DNA from: Clostridium ihumii AP5
GTDB lineage: Bacteria > Bacillota > Clostridia > Clostridiales > Clostridiaceae
Assembly (NCBI RefSeq): GCF_000612845.1
Contig: NZ_CCAT010000087.1
Location: 1-54,038, forward strand
Length of the DNA stretch: 54,038 nucleotides
Direction of reading: 5' to 3'
Shown here piece after piece: positions 1 to 9,063 of the stretch; position 1 is the first letter of the stretch, and every line of letters starts with the position of its first letter. Below the pieces are notes generated by a model. That model worked only from the letters and a program-made list of their open reading frames with translations, ran no database searches and was not told where the DNA came from. A program made the position numbers and the translations under genes.

Positions 1-80
1 CAAAGACCGCTAAGACTGAAGTTTCAGCTACGGAGATGAAAAGAAAATTTGTGCCAATTTCGGATACGAAGGGGTAATGG
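1..80. repeat. REP-like intergenic repeat block (partial, at window edge)
   Basis: The left edge carries one copy (about 5-31) of the minus-oriented palindrome found throughout this window: a stem AGACT/AGTTT followed by CAGCTAC, which reads GTAG-stem-loop on the other strand. It lacks the companion palindromes seen in the later blocks because the window cuts the block. No gene is visible here. Confidence 0.7.
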
Positions 81-196
81 GTTAGATTTGTCCACATATT
101 CAGAATTATTATCCACATTGTTTATAGATATATTGCTTTTTTGTGGATAAATATAAAAATTTTTTCCAAGTAAAATTTAAATAATTGATTTCAAAT

Positions 197-241
197 AAAA
201 AATAACCTCATACTTATAATTTATAAGTGAGGTTATTTTTT
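197..241 (-). terminator. Intrinsic terminator downstream of the first CWB2 gene
   Basis: The arms AATAACCTCA and TGAGGTTATT form a long A/T-flanked hairpin with a T run (A run on the other strand). It sits 15 bases beyond the minus-strand stop codon. The A and T tracts are symmetric, so it could work in both directions. Confidence 0.8.
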
Positions 242-255
242 ATTAATGGGTAAAG

Positions 256-1887
256 TTAATGAGCATTGTAAAATTTAATGAAGTCAACTCGTAGATTTTC
301 AACAAAGGCACTAAATTCATCGTCAGGGCCATTAAAGTTTTTAATTGAAGTTTCTATTTTTGAAATATAATCTTGATAATCTAAAAAGTTGCCAATATAT
401 GATTTAAATTTATCTATTGATATTAAAGCATCAGACTTGTTTTGCTTTTTAATTTCATCAAAGAATTTATTAAACACTATATTTATTTCATAAAATTTAT
501 CACCATGAGAAAAATTATCAATTTTTAATTCGTTGTCTTCAATTATAAAAGTTATTGGTATTGATGAGAAAGATCCATGAAGTTGTGTCCATATAGAAGC
601 GACACAAACTTTATCAGATATATAATTAAAATTATTTACAACTAAAAAATCCGAAGAATATTTAGGTTCAGTTTGATAAAATTCTAAGTAATCCTCATTA
701 TTTATTTTATTAAATTTAAGATTTGACAAATAAGCACGAGAAAAATATTTTGAAAGTTCATTTAAAAGTTTTTCTTTAGTTTCATAAGGTGCTTTTAATC
801 TATAATTTGAATATAAATCACTTCCAGGTATAGGCACTTTTTTATTAAAATCTAAGAAATTTAAATCGTTATAAAATTTACAACCATTATTTAATTTATT
901 TAAGAATTCATCAGAAGAAAAATCTTTCATGTTATTTATATTACTTAAAAGATTTAAGCAATCATTGTTTACAGTATTTTCATCACCTATTACAATAACA
1001 TCTTTTATTGAGCCACCCCAATAATTTAATAAATCATCTAATTTATTTGATGGTTTATTATTTGCTAGAAAAACACAACTATTAGTTTTACTAGCTAAAG
1101 CAGATAAGCATAAAGCATCATGATAATTCATGCCAGAAGCCATATAAACTTTTTCACTATCTATATTATTTATAAATGTATTTAATATATCATAATTAGT
1201 TTCATAGCGATCATCACCATAAATTCTATATGGATTAGGAACAGAAGCATCAATAGCTTCGCTTATAACACTAGGTCCACCTAATATATAAGAAAAATGA
1301 TGGTTACTGTTATTTAGAAAATCACTTATGTTTTTAGGTAATTCATTTTCAGGTGTTAAAAGTATAGGCATCTGTTTTATACCAGCTATACTAGAAGCAC
1401 TCAATGAATCCGCATAGTTATAGCCAGTTGCTAGAAAAACACCATTAGAAGTGTCAAGTTTTTTTGCAACTTCAAGGCTTGTATCATATCTATTTTTACC
1501 AGCAAGTCTAGTTGTATTTATGCCTAATGATTTAATGACATTTTCAACTTCATTGGAAATAGCACCTTCACCGCCAACAATAATGACAGTTTCAACATTT
1601 AGTCTTTTAAGTTCATCCTTTATAGATTTGTCTAACTCTTTAGGAGTTGTTAAAAGTAATGGAGCATTGTACTTTTTAGCAAGAGGAGAAGCACTTAAAG
1701 CATCAGCAAAATCTTCACCACTTACTAAAACTGCGTATTTAGAATTTTCCCAACCGTAAGAAGAAATTTTTGCAGAAGTTTCATATTTAGTGTTTCCATA
1801 AATTCTTTCTGTTTTAGGTTTAGCAAATGCAATAGAAGAAGTTAAGCACAATATCCCCAAAGTTAAAAGTAAAATCTTTTTTTTCAT
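256..1887 (-). CDS. Secreted CWB2 protein with IseA-like C-terminal domain (paralogue of 4324-5967)
   Basis: This 543-aa protein has a signal peptide (about residues 1-23, ending SIAFA) and three CWB2 modules (about 28-310), recognisable by RxxGxxRYET starts, DALSASPLA and the VGGxGxxS motif. CWB2 trimers bind anionic wall polymers non-covalently in clostridial surface proteins. The C-terminal 230 residues contain APYETKEKLLNELSKYFS, which resembles the IseA family of DL-endopeptidase inhibitors; that call is tentative. The third module has lost the usual PIILT signature (it reads SCVFLAN), as in its paralogue. I chose the ATG at 1887 because GGGG at 1897-1900 (complement) is correctly spaced and the signal peptide begins there; an upstream in-frame start would add 14 residues. 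It is transcribed alone. The role is probably surface anchoring with a wall-hydrolase-modulating cargo. Confidence 0.88.
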   Translation of the reverse strand: MKKKILLLTLGILCLTSSIAFAKPKTERIYGNTKYETSAKISSYGWENSKYAVLVSGEDFADALSASPLAKKYNAPLLLTTPKELDKSIKDELKRLNVETVIIVGGEGAISNEVENVIKSLGINTTRLAGKNRYDTSLEVAKKLDTSNGVFLATGYNYADSLSASSIAGIKQMPILLTPENELPKNISDFLNNSNHHFSYILGGPSVISEAIDASVPNPYRIYGDDRYETNYDILNTFINNIDSEKVYMASGMNYHDALCLSALASKTNSCVFLANNKPSNKLDDLLNYWGGSIKDVIVIGDENTVNNDCLNLLSNINNMKDFSSDEFLNKLNNGCKFYNDLNFLDFNKKVPIPGSDLYSNYRLKAPYETKEKLLNELSKYFSRAYLSNLKFNKINNEDYLEFYQTEPKYSSDFLVVNNFNYISDKVCVASIWTQLHGSFSSIPITFIIEDNELKIDNFSHGDKFYEINIVFNKFFDEIKKQNKSDALISIDKFKSYIGNFLDYQDYISKIETSIKNFNGPDDEFSAFVENLRVDFIKFYNAH

Positions 1888-1979
1888 AAATATCATCCCC
1901 TTTAAATAAAAAAATATGATGTACTTCAATATATATAATCATAGTACATATAGAACAATACTTTATTACAAATATAATA

Positions 1980-2400
1980 CAAATTTTTACAATAATGATA
2001 TTGTTTGAAGTTGTAGCGTATATCCATATCGAAGACCGCCAAGATTGAAATCTCAGCTACGGAGGGGGAAAAGAAAATTTGTCCCAAACTCTGTAGGCGA
2101 GGTTTTAACCTTGCTGTTACACGGTGTTATTTTTAATATTGGAGCGATATCGAAGACCGCCAAGACTAAAGTCTCAGCTACGGAGGGGAAAGAGATTAAT
2201 GTGCCATATATTTATTTAAATATTTTTCTGTAGGGTGGAATTCATTCCAACCATTTAAATGTGCCAATAATGGTATTATGAATGAAATGAATAATAATAT
2301 AAATAACTGTCAAATGTCCATTGTCAACTGTCAATTGGCAAAGTAGGCGAGGTTTTAACCTTGCAATTACACGGTGCTATTTTATTGCTAGAATATTTTA
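1980..2400. repeat. REP-like mosaic block between two CWB2 genes
   Basis: This block holds two plus-strand type A palindromes at about 2093-2114 and 2343-2364 (GTAG head, stem GCGAGGTT/AACCTTGC). It also has two minus-oriented type C palindromes at 2034-2060 and 2155-2181, ending CAGCTAC. A plus-strand type B palindrome lies at 2230-2252 (GTAG head, stem GGTGGAAT/ATTCCAACC). An AACTGTCA-type direct-repeat spacer lies at about 2308-2340. The two type C copies differ by compensatory change: AGATT/AATCT versus AGACT/AGTCT. A 62-codon reading frame inside is only repeat sequence. Confidence 0.85.
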
Positions 2401-2501
2401 TGGAGTAAATGTATACTTTTAATTATTTGTAAATAAAAGGATTTTATTGTTAAAAAGTGCATGTATATATGTTAATATTTAACTTGTAGGAGGGGAAGAA
2501 A

Positions 2502-4268
2502 ATGATAAACAAGAGATTGATATTTACTGCTGCGTTTGCTATGGCATGTACTTTATTAACAACTAGTGTACATGCTGAGGGAACGATTAGATGTAAAAGG
2601 TTATGGGGAAATGGAAGATATGAAACTGCTGTAGAAGCTTCAAAAGAGGGTTGGGAGAAATCTAAATATGCAATTATTGTTTCGGGAGAAAACTTTCCAG
2701 ATGCAATAACGGCAGGACCACTAGCTAAAAAATATGAGGCGCCAATTCTTTTAACAACAAAGGATTATTTGCCACAACAAGTTATTGATGAATTATCAAG
2801 ATTAGAAGTCCAATGTGCTTATATTATTGGTGGAGATGGTGCTGTATCACAAGAAGTTGAATTAGCATTAAAAAATAACAATATTGCTGTTGGAAGATTA
2901 GGTGGAGAAAATAGATATGAAACATCTATAAAGGTTGCAAATGATGTTGGAAATGAAGGTAAACTTTTTGTAGCAACAGGAGAAGGATTTGCGGATGCAC
3001 TTTCAATTTCAACAGTAGCAAGTGTTAATAAAAGTCCTATAATATTAACACCAAAAAATAATTTAACTAACGATATTAAAGATTATATAAGCAAAAATAA
3101 AATAGAAAAAACTTATGTGGTTGGAGGAACTGGTGTAGTTAGTGAAAAAGTTTTTAATGAGTTTCCAAATTCAGAAAGAATTCAAGGTAAAGATAGATAT
3201 GAGACTAATGAAAATGTAATAAATAAATTTAAGAATTCATTAGATTTAAGAATTCCATACGTTGCAACAGGAGAGGCATTTCCAGATGCATTATCTGGAG
3301 CAGGAGTTGCAAATAGAAAGAAATCACCAATAATATTAACAGCACCTAATGTTAAACAAAGTACTAAAAATTTAATATCAAACAATTTGATTAGTACCGT
3401 AGAAAGACCAGGAGTTGAGCAGCCAATTATACTTGGAGGACAATCAGTTGTTAGTGATTCAACATTAAAAGAATTAGGTCTTAATGAAATACTTTTTATG
3501 AGTGATAAAATTTTACCTAATTGTAATAATGGTAATTATAAAGTTAATGGAAACATAATGTTAGGAGGAAAAAGATACTCTAAGGGATATATATTTGAAA
3601 ATAAATTAAAAGAATACACTTTTGATTTAAATAAAAACTTTAATGTTGTTAGTGGACTAATTGGCGCTAGTAATGGAAAAGCATGCAAGGTAGAAGTGTT
3701 CTGTGACAATGTATCAGAAGGTGTGTTCGAGCTTAAAGATGGGGACTTACCAATTAATTACAATATCGAGACAAAAGGTGTAAAAGAACTTAAATTTGTT
3801 ATTCATAATGCACCAGAGCTAGGAAAAATAGTATTAGCTAATACTGTTGTAGATTATGATCAATTTAAAATTAGAAAAGTTAGTGATGACTTTGCATTTA
3901 ATAGTGGATATTTAAGTGATGTTTTAAAACCTTACTGTGGCGAATATTACAAGGTTAATACTGGCATACAAATTGGTGAGGATGTTTATCCAAATGGATT
4001 CCAATTTGATAATTGTGAAAAGAGATATTCATTTAATTTAGATGGAAGATATACTATTTTAAATGGAATACTTGGAGTAAGCTCAGGTAATGCGTGCAAA
4101 ATAGAAATATTATGTGACGGAGAATCTAAAAGATTAGTAGAATTTAATGGAACTGCAGCAAAGGTTAATTTGAATATAAATTTAAGTGGTGTTAATAAAT
4201 TAGAATTCGTAATAAATGAACAACCTCAAAATGGAAATGTTATATTAGCTAATCCATCAATTAGATAA
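2502..4268 (+). CDS. Secreted CWB2 protein with two NPCBM-like domains
   Basis: This 588-aa protein has a signal peptide (residues 1-25, ending SVHA) and three CWB2 modules (about 32-325) with intact RYET, DAL and IILT/VVGGxGVVS signatures. Two homologous C-terminal repeats (about 328-455 and 460-588) follow. Each runs through YSKGYIFEN or YPNGFQFDN, an FDLN/FNLD strand, GLIGxSxGxACK, and GVKELKFVI. This pattern resembles NPCBM, a jelly-roll carbohydrate-binding module. The likely role is a wall-anchored carbohydrate binder; the ligand is not predictable. The start ATG is preceded by GTAGGAGGGG. It is convergent with the next gene, sharing the terminator at 4274-4310, and its upstream gap is full of REP-like repeats. 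Confidence 0.87.
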   Translation: MINKRLIFTAAFAMACTLLTTSVHAEGTIRCKRLWGNGRYETAVEASKEGWEKSKYAIIVSGENFPDAITAGPLAKKYEAPILLTTKDYLPQQVIDELSRLEVQCAYIIGGDGAVSQEVELALKNNNIAVGRLGGENRYETSIKVANDVGNEGKLFVATGEGFADALSISTVASVNKSPIILTPKNNLTNDIKDYISKNKIEKTYVVGGTGVVSEKVFNEFPNSERIQGKDRYETNENVINKFKNSLDLRIPYVATGEAFPDALSGAGVANRKKSPIILTAPNVKQSTKNLISNNLISTVERPGVEQPIILGGQSVVSDSTLKELGLNEILFMSDKILPNCNNGNYKVNGNIMLGGKRYSKGYIFENKLKEYTFDLNKNFNVVSGLIGASNGKACKVEVFCDNVSEGVFELKDGDLPINYNIETKGVKELKFVIHNAPELGKIVLANTVVDYDQFKIRKVSDDFAFNSGYLSDVLKPYCGEYYKVNTGIQIGEDVYPNGFQFDNCEKRYSFNLDGRYTILNGILGVSSGNACKIEILCDGESKRLVEFNGTAAKVNLNINLSGVNKLEFVINEQPQNGNVILANPSIR

Positions 4269-4273
4269 TATAA

Positions 4274-4310
4274 AAAAGTCCCATACTCTTAAGTTAGAGT
4301 ATGGGATTTA
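4274..4310. terminator. Bidirectional terminator between convergent CWB2 genes
   Basis: The hairpin CCCATACTCT/AGAGTATGGG is flanked by an A run on the left and a T-rich stretch on the right. It lies in the 55-base gap between a plus-strand and a minus-strand gene. Confidence 0.8.
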
Positions 4311-4323
4311 AATTTAACAAGTG

Positions 4324-5967
4324 CTAATTTTTTTCATTGTAAGATTTAATAAATTTATTTTTCATATTTTCAACATAAGATTTAAATTGATCTTTAGTAC
4401 CATTAAATGAATTTAGATCAGTCCTAATATCTTCTATATAGTTCTTATCTGCTGAATCAATTATTACATAAGAAGAAAGTTTATTTAATGAAGATAGAGC
4501 AGTTTCTTTATCTAAAGCTTGAATTTTATCAAAGAATGAAATAAATATATCATATAAATCATAATAAGATTCAGCATTTAGAACTTTATCAATTTTAAGT
4601 TTAGAACCCTCAACAGTAAAAATAACAGGTGTAAAACTGTATTTTAAGTCATTGTTTGACCAAATAGAAGCAACACAATATTTATCAGAAATATAATCAA
4701 TATTATTAACTAATAAAAATGTTGAAAAATAATTATCAGTAATAGGTTTTACTTGAGGAAGTTCTATATAATCATTATTATCAATTTTATTAAATTTAAA
4801 TTTAGATAAAAAATCATGAGAAAAATATGAACCAAAAACATTTAGTAATTTTTCTTTTGTTTCATAAGGAGTTAATAATTTATAATTGAAGTATGCAGGA
4901 TTATCTTTGCAATATACCCCATTGTTTGAGTCACTATATTCACCACGATTGCGATAAAACATACAACCTTCAGTTAATATATTCATAAGTTCTTCAGAAG
5001 AGAAATCTTTGATACTTTTAGTATTACACAAATTGCCTATAGAATTCTCATCAATAACATTTTCATCTCCAACAATTATCAAATTTTTAATTTTATCATT
5101 ATTGTAAGTTAAAAAGTTAGAACAATCTAATGATTTTATTGGTCCAAGAATAACAGCACCATTATTTTTACTAGCTAATGAAGAGACACATAAAGCATCG
5201 TGAAAGTTTTGACCAGATGCTATATAAGTATTAGAGATATCTAGTACATCTGAGAATTCATCGATTATGCTAAGATTTGTTGAATAACGATCAATACCAT
5301 ATATTCTAAGTGTATTTTTTAGGGAATAATCTATATTTTCACTTATAATGAGAGGACTACCTAAAATATAGTTTTTATTAGCATTATTTTCTTTAATAAA
5401 ACTATAGGTCTTATCTGGTAACTTATCTTTAGGTGTTAAAAGAATAGGCATTTGTTTTATGCCAGCAATGCTAGAAGCACTTAAAGCATCTGCATAATTA
5501 TCTCCAACTGCAATAAATGCACCATTAGAGCAACCTATTTCTTTTGCTACTTCAAGACTTGTATCATATCTGTCTTTTCCAGAAATTCTTGTTGTACTAA
5601 TTCCTAAAGATTTGATTTCATCTTCAACGCTATTTGAAACAGCACCATTACCACCAACAATAATTACATTTTTAACTTCAAGTCTTTGAAGTTCACTTTT
5701 TATAGAGTTGTCTATTTTTTGAGATGGTGTTATTAATAGTGGCGCATCATATTTTTTAGCAAGAGGAGATGCACTTAATCCATCAGCAAAGTCTTCACCG
5801 TTAACTAAAATCGCATATTTAGATTTTTCAAATCCATAAGAAGAAATTTTAGCAGAAGTTTCATATTTACTATCTCCATAAATTCTTTTTTCTGATGAGC
5901 TAGCAAAAGCTACTGAAGAAGTCAGGCATAGTAAGCCTAGGGTTAAAATAAAAATTTTCTTTTTCAT
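4324..5967 (-). CDS. Secreted CWB2 protein with IseA-like C-terminal domain (paralogue of 256-1887)
   Basis: This 547-aa protein has a signal peptide (about 1-23, ending SVAFA), three CWB2 modules (about 27-310) and a roughly 230-residue tail. The tail shares TPYETKEKLLNVFGSYFS, LVNNIDYISDK and FNGTKDQF with the tail of 256-1887. The pair therefore looks like a duplication, inverted around the intervening plus-strand gene's flanks. As in the paralogue, the third CWB2 module is degenerate where PIILT is expected (AVILGP). ATG at 5967 is preferred because AAGGAG lies nine bases upstream and the hydrophobic leader starts here; an alternative start would add 30 residues. The gene is divergent from 6143-8218, with a 175-base shared upstream region. 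The IseA resemblance is an inference from local motifs. Confidence 0.88.
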   Translation of the reverse strand: MKKKIFILTLGLLCLTSSVAFASSSEKRIYGDSKYETSAKISSYGFEKSKYAILVNGEDFADGLSASPLAKKYDAPLLITPSQKIDNSIKSELQRLEVKNVIIVGGNGAVSNSVEDEIKSLGISTTRISGKDRYDTSLEVAKEIGCSNGAFIAVGDNYADALSASSIAGIKQMPILLTPKDKLPDKTYSFIKENNANKNYILGSPLIISENIDYSLKNTLRIYGIDRYSTNLSIIDEFSDVLDISNTYIASGQNFHDALCVSSLASKNNGAVILGPIKSLDCSNFLTYNNDKIKNLIIVGDENVIDENSIGNLCNTKSIKDFSSEELMNILTEGCMFYRNRGEYSDSNNGVYCKDNPAYFNYKLLTPYETKEKLLNVFGSYFSHDFLSKFKFNKIDNNDYIELPQVKPITDNYFSTFLLVNNIDYISDKYCVASIWSNNDLKYSFTPVIFTVEGSKLKIDKVLNAESYYDLYDIFISFFDKIQALDKETALSSLNKLSSYVIIDSADKNYIEDIRTDLNSFNGTKDQFKSYVENMKNKFIKSYNEKN

Positions 5968-6142
5968 ACCATTAAACTCCTTTATAAATAAAATAATTAT
6001 TAGTTCATGTATAAGTATAGTATAAATGGAAAATAGTGTATTACAAATTGAATACAAAATATTACATATGGTTTATAATAATGAATTAGTTTTATTAATG
6101 TGATTTTTATTCGATAATTTAATTAAGGGAGTTGATATTTAT

Positions 6143-8218
6143 ATGGGAAAATATAAGAGAAGTATAGTTATTTTGATAGTTATGCTTATTAGTTTAAATA
6201 GTAAAGTTTTAGCAGACACTAATAATATTGAAAGAATATATGGAAAAGATAGAGTTGAAACTGCTATTAAAGTTGGTGAAGATTATTTTAATAACTTGAA
6301 AGAAAAGTCAGGTGTAGCAATTTTAGCTCCAGCATTCAATGAAAATTTAGTAGATTCACTAACAGTTGCACCACTTGCATATAAACTTAGAGCACCTATT
6401 CTTTTAAATGATTCAAAAGATAAATTAAATGATAAAACTTTAGAAAGTTTAAAAAGAAATAATATAAAAGAAGTTTATATTTCTACAGGAAAAGGTGTTA
6501 TTTCAGATAAAGTTGAAGAAAAATTAAGAGCTAATAATATAAAAGTAAATAGACTTGGTGGAAATAATAGATATGAAACTGCAAGAAATATATTAGATAC
6601 TTTTCAAAAGTTTGGTGGAGAGGTGAACGAAGCTTTTGTTGTGTCTGGTAGTGGTATTGCAGATGCATTATCTATATCATCTTATTCTGCAAGATATGGG
6701 ATGCCTATAATTTTAACAGAAAGTAAAGATGAAATAAGTAAAGAACTTGTAGATGCTTCAAGTAAAGCAAAAAGTGTTTATGTTATTGGCGGTGAAGGTA
6801 TAATATCAAATCAGTTAGTTTCTAAATTAAATGGGGAACGTATAGCTGGTGCAAATAGATATGATACAAATAGGGAAGTTATAAAAAAATTATATAAAGA
6901 TAAATTATCAAGAATTTATATTGCTAACGGACAAAATGAACATTTAGTAGATTCACTTACAACATCTATTTTAGCTGGATATAGCAATGCACCTATAGTT
7001 TTAAATAATAATTCAATAGATATTAATACAGCTAATATAATAGATAGTAAAATTGATTCAAATACATCATTAATAGCACTTGGTGGAGAAACTATTATGT
7101 CAGATGGGGTAGTTCAAAGCTTCGTGTACAATGAAAATAAAGATTTAGATGCAGTAAATGGAGCAAAAGAAAATCTTGATTTAGGAGATTTATCAAAGGT
7201 TATTTATGATTTAAATTTGCCTATTAAGGGTGAAAATGATGTGGACATAGAGTGGAAATCAAGTGATGAAAGTGTAATAAGTGCAAATGGGAAAGTTAAA
7301 AGACCTAACACAGAGAATGATGTAAAGGTGATACTTACAGCTACATTAACAAAGGGAAAAATAAAAGAAACTAAAGAATTTGTTGCAAATGTTAAAACTG
7401 TATACATAGAAAAAAATGATGCCATAGAAATAAACTCATTAGATGAATTTTATGATGCAATAAAAAATTCATTAGGAGAATTTGATGAAAATTTAACTTT
7501 AGATATAAAAAATTATAATAATAAAGAGTATAATCTAGAAGTTATTAATGATATATTAGTTGCGAATCCAGATATAAACTATGCATATTCAGGTGCAAAG
7601 GCAGGAATTTCAGGGTATCAAGATAGCCAAGAAAGAATAATGAAAATAACTTTTTTATATGAATTAGATAAGGAAACGATGATATATGAAAAAAATGCTG
7701 TAAAAAATAAAGTAGAGGAAATAGTAACGTCAATTATAAAAGAGGATATGAGTGATATTGAAAAGGAACTTGCAATTCATGATTACATAGTAAGTCATGC
7801 AGAGTATGATGTTGCAGGATATGAAAGTGGACAAGCAGCACCAGAAAGTCACAGTGCTTATGGTATTTTAATCAATGGTGTAGGTGTTTGTGATGGATAT
7901 GCAAAAGCTACATATGAGCTTTTAAATAGAGTTGGAATTGAGTGCAAATTTGTAACAGGGAATGTTGTTAATGGTGAAGGTCATGCATGGAATATAGTTA
8001 AGCTTGATGATGGAGAATGGTACAATCTAGATGTAACTTGGGATGACCCTACATATATATATTCTAATAATAATGAAAATCATATTTCACATGAGTTTTT
8101 TAATATGAAAAGCGAGATTTTTAATGAAAATCACATAAGAAATAAATTTGAGCAAACATTTCCAAATTGTAATGGAATAAAATATTTAGGTGAAAATTTA
8201 ATTTATAATGAAATGTAA
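6143..8218 (+). CDS. CWB2-anchored transglutaminase-like protein
   Basis: This 691-aa protein has a signal peptide (about 1-25, ending KVLA), three CWB2 modules (about 30-322) and an atrophied bacterial Ig-like domain (about 335-425, with VDIEWKSSDESVISANGKV). A linker (about 425-530) and a transglutaminase-like domain (about 540-665) follow. The cysteine-protease-fold triad is present: Cys583 in GVGVCDGYA, His614 in GHAWN and Asp630 in LDVTWDDP. Such domains catalyse acyl transfer or peptide hydrolysis. At the wall this one could crosslink or trim surface proteins, but the substrate is unknown. GGGAG stands before the ATG. No terminator hairpin follows; the downstream gap is REP-like sequence. 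Confidence 0.9.
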   Translation: MGKYKRSIVILIVMLISLNSKVLADTNNIERIYGKDRVETAIKVGEDYFNNLKEKSGVAILAPAFNENLVDSLTVAPLAYKLRAPILLNDSKDKLNDKTLESLKRNNIKEVYISTGKGVISDKVEEKLRANNIKVNRLGGNNRYETARNILDTFQKFGGEVNEAFVVSGSGIADALSISSYSARYGMPIILTESKDEISKELVDASSKAKSVYVIGGEGIISNQLVSKLNGERIAGANRYDTNREVIKKLYKDKLSRIYIANGQNEHLVDSLTTSILAGYSNAPIVLNNNSIDINTANIIDSKIDSNTSLIALGGETIMSDGVVQSFVYNENKDLDAVNGAKENLDLGDLSKVIYDLNLPIKGENDVDIEWKSSDESVISANGKVKRPNTENDVKVILTATLTKGKIKETKEFVANVKTVYIEKNDAIEINSLDEFYDAIKNSLGEFDENLTLDIKNYNNKEYNLEVINDILVANPDINYAYSGAKAGISGYQDSQERIMKITFLYELDKETMIYEKNAVKNKVEEIVTSIIKEDMSDIEKELAIHDYIVSHAEYDVAGYESGQAAPESHSAYGILINGVGVCDGYAKATYELLNRVGIECKFVTGNVVNGEGHAWNIVKLDDGEWYNLDVTWDDPTYIYSNNNENHISHEFFNMKSEIFNENHIRNKFEQTFPNCNGIKYLGENLIYNEM

Positions 8219-8244
8219 ACAAGGGTTAAGTTTTATATTATCAT

Positions 8245-8840
8245 TATAAACCGCCAAGACTGAAGTCTCAGCTACGGAGGGTAAAAGAAAGTTTGTTCCA
8301 ATTCTTGTAGGCGAGGTTTTAACTTTGCGATTGCACGATGTTATATTGAATGTTGTAGCCATATTGAAGACCGCCAAGATTAAAATCTCAGCTACATAGG
8401 GGAAAGAGGTTAATGTGCCATATATTTATTTAAATATTTTTCTGTAGGGTGGAATTCATTCCACCCATTTAAATATGCCAATAAAGGTATTATGAATGGA
8501 ATGAATAATATCATCAATAACTGTCACATGGCCATTGTCAACTGTCAACTGATAAAGTAGGCGAGGTTTTAACATTGCTGTTACACGGTGTTTTTTTTAG
8601 AGTATAGCCATATCAAAGACCGCCAAGACTAAAGTCTCAGCTACAAAGGAGTAAAAGAGAATTTGTCCCAACTCCTGTAGGCGAGGTTTTAACCTTGCTG
8701 TTACACGATGTCATTTTGAATTTTATATCCATATTGAAGACCGCCAAGACTGAAGTCTCAGCTACGGAGGGGTAGGATGTTGATGTGCCATATATTTATT
8801 CAGATTTTTTTCTGTAGGGTGTAATTCATTCCAACTATTT
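8245..8840. repeat. REP-like mosaic block (largest copy number)
   Basis: Type C palindromes (CTAC-ended, minus-oriented) lie at about 8250-8275, 8369-8395, 8618-8644 and 8739-8765. Type A lie at 8307-8328, 8557-8578 and 8677-8698, and type B at 8444-8465 and 8814-8836. The order C-A-C-B-(AACTGTCA spacer)-A-C-A-C-B shows mosaic assembly of three modules. The 8369 copy has AGATT/AATCT where the others have AGACT/AGTCT, again a paired change. From 8840 to 9063 the sequence is plain AT-rich upstream DNA. Confidence 0.85.
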
Positions 8841-9063
8841 AAATATGAAAATAAAAATAATATGAATGAAATTAATAATATCCATTTATGATGAATAATT
8901 TGTAGAAAAATAAAAAAATATTCTAATTTTATAGTAAATTTTATGATTTTTGTAATAAATAGTTTATAATATTATGAAATTATAGTTTATAATCTAAATA
9001 TAGGTAAAATGCGATAAATTTAGGAACATAATAGTAACCTATTAGAAAGGGGCGTGACATTTT

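Noticed and set aside
2045-2233. 62-codon frame in the REP block
   Set aside because: It is composed of repeat palindromes; a related frame appears at 53672-53923 only because the repeat recurs.
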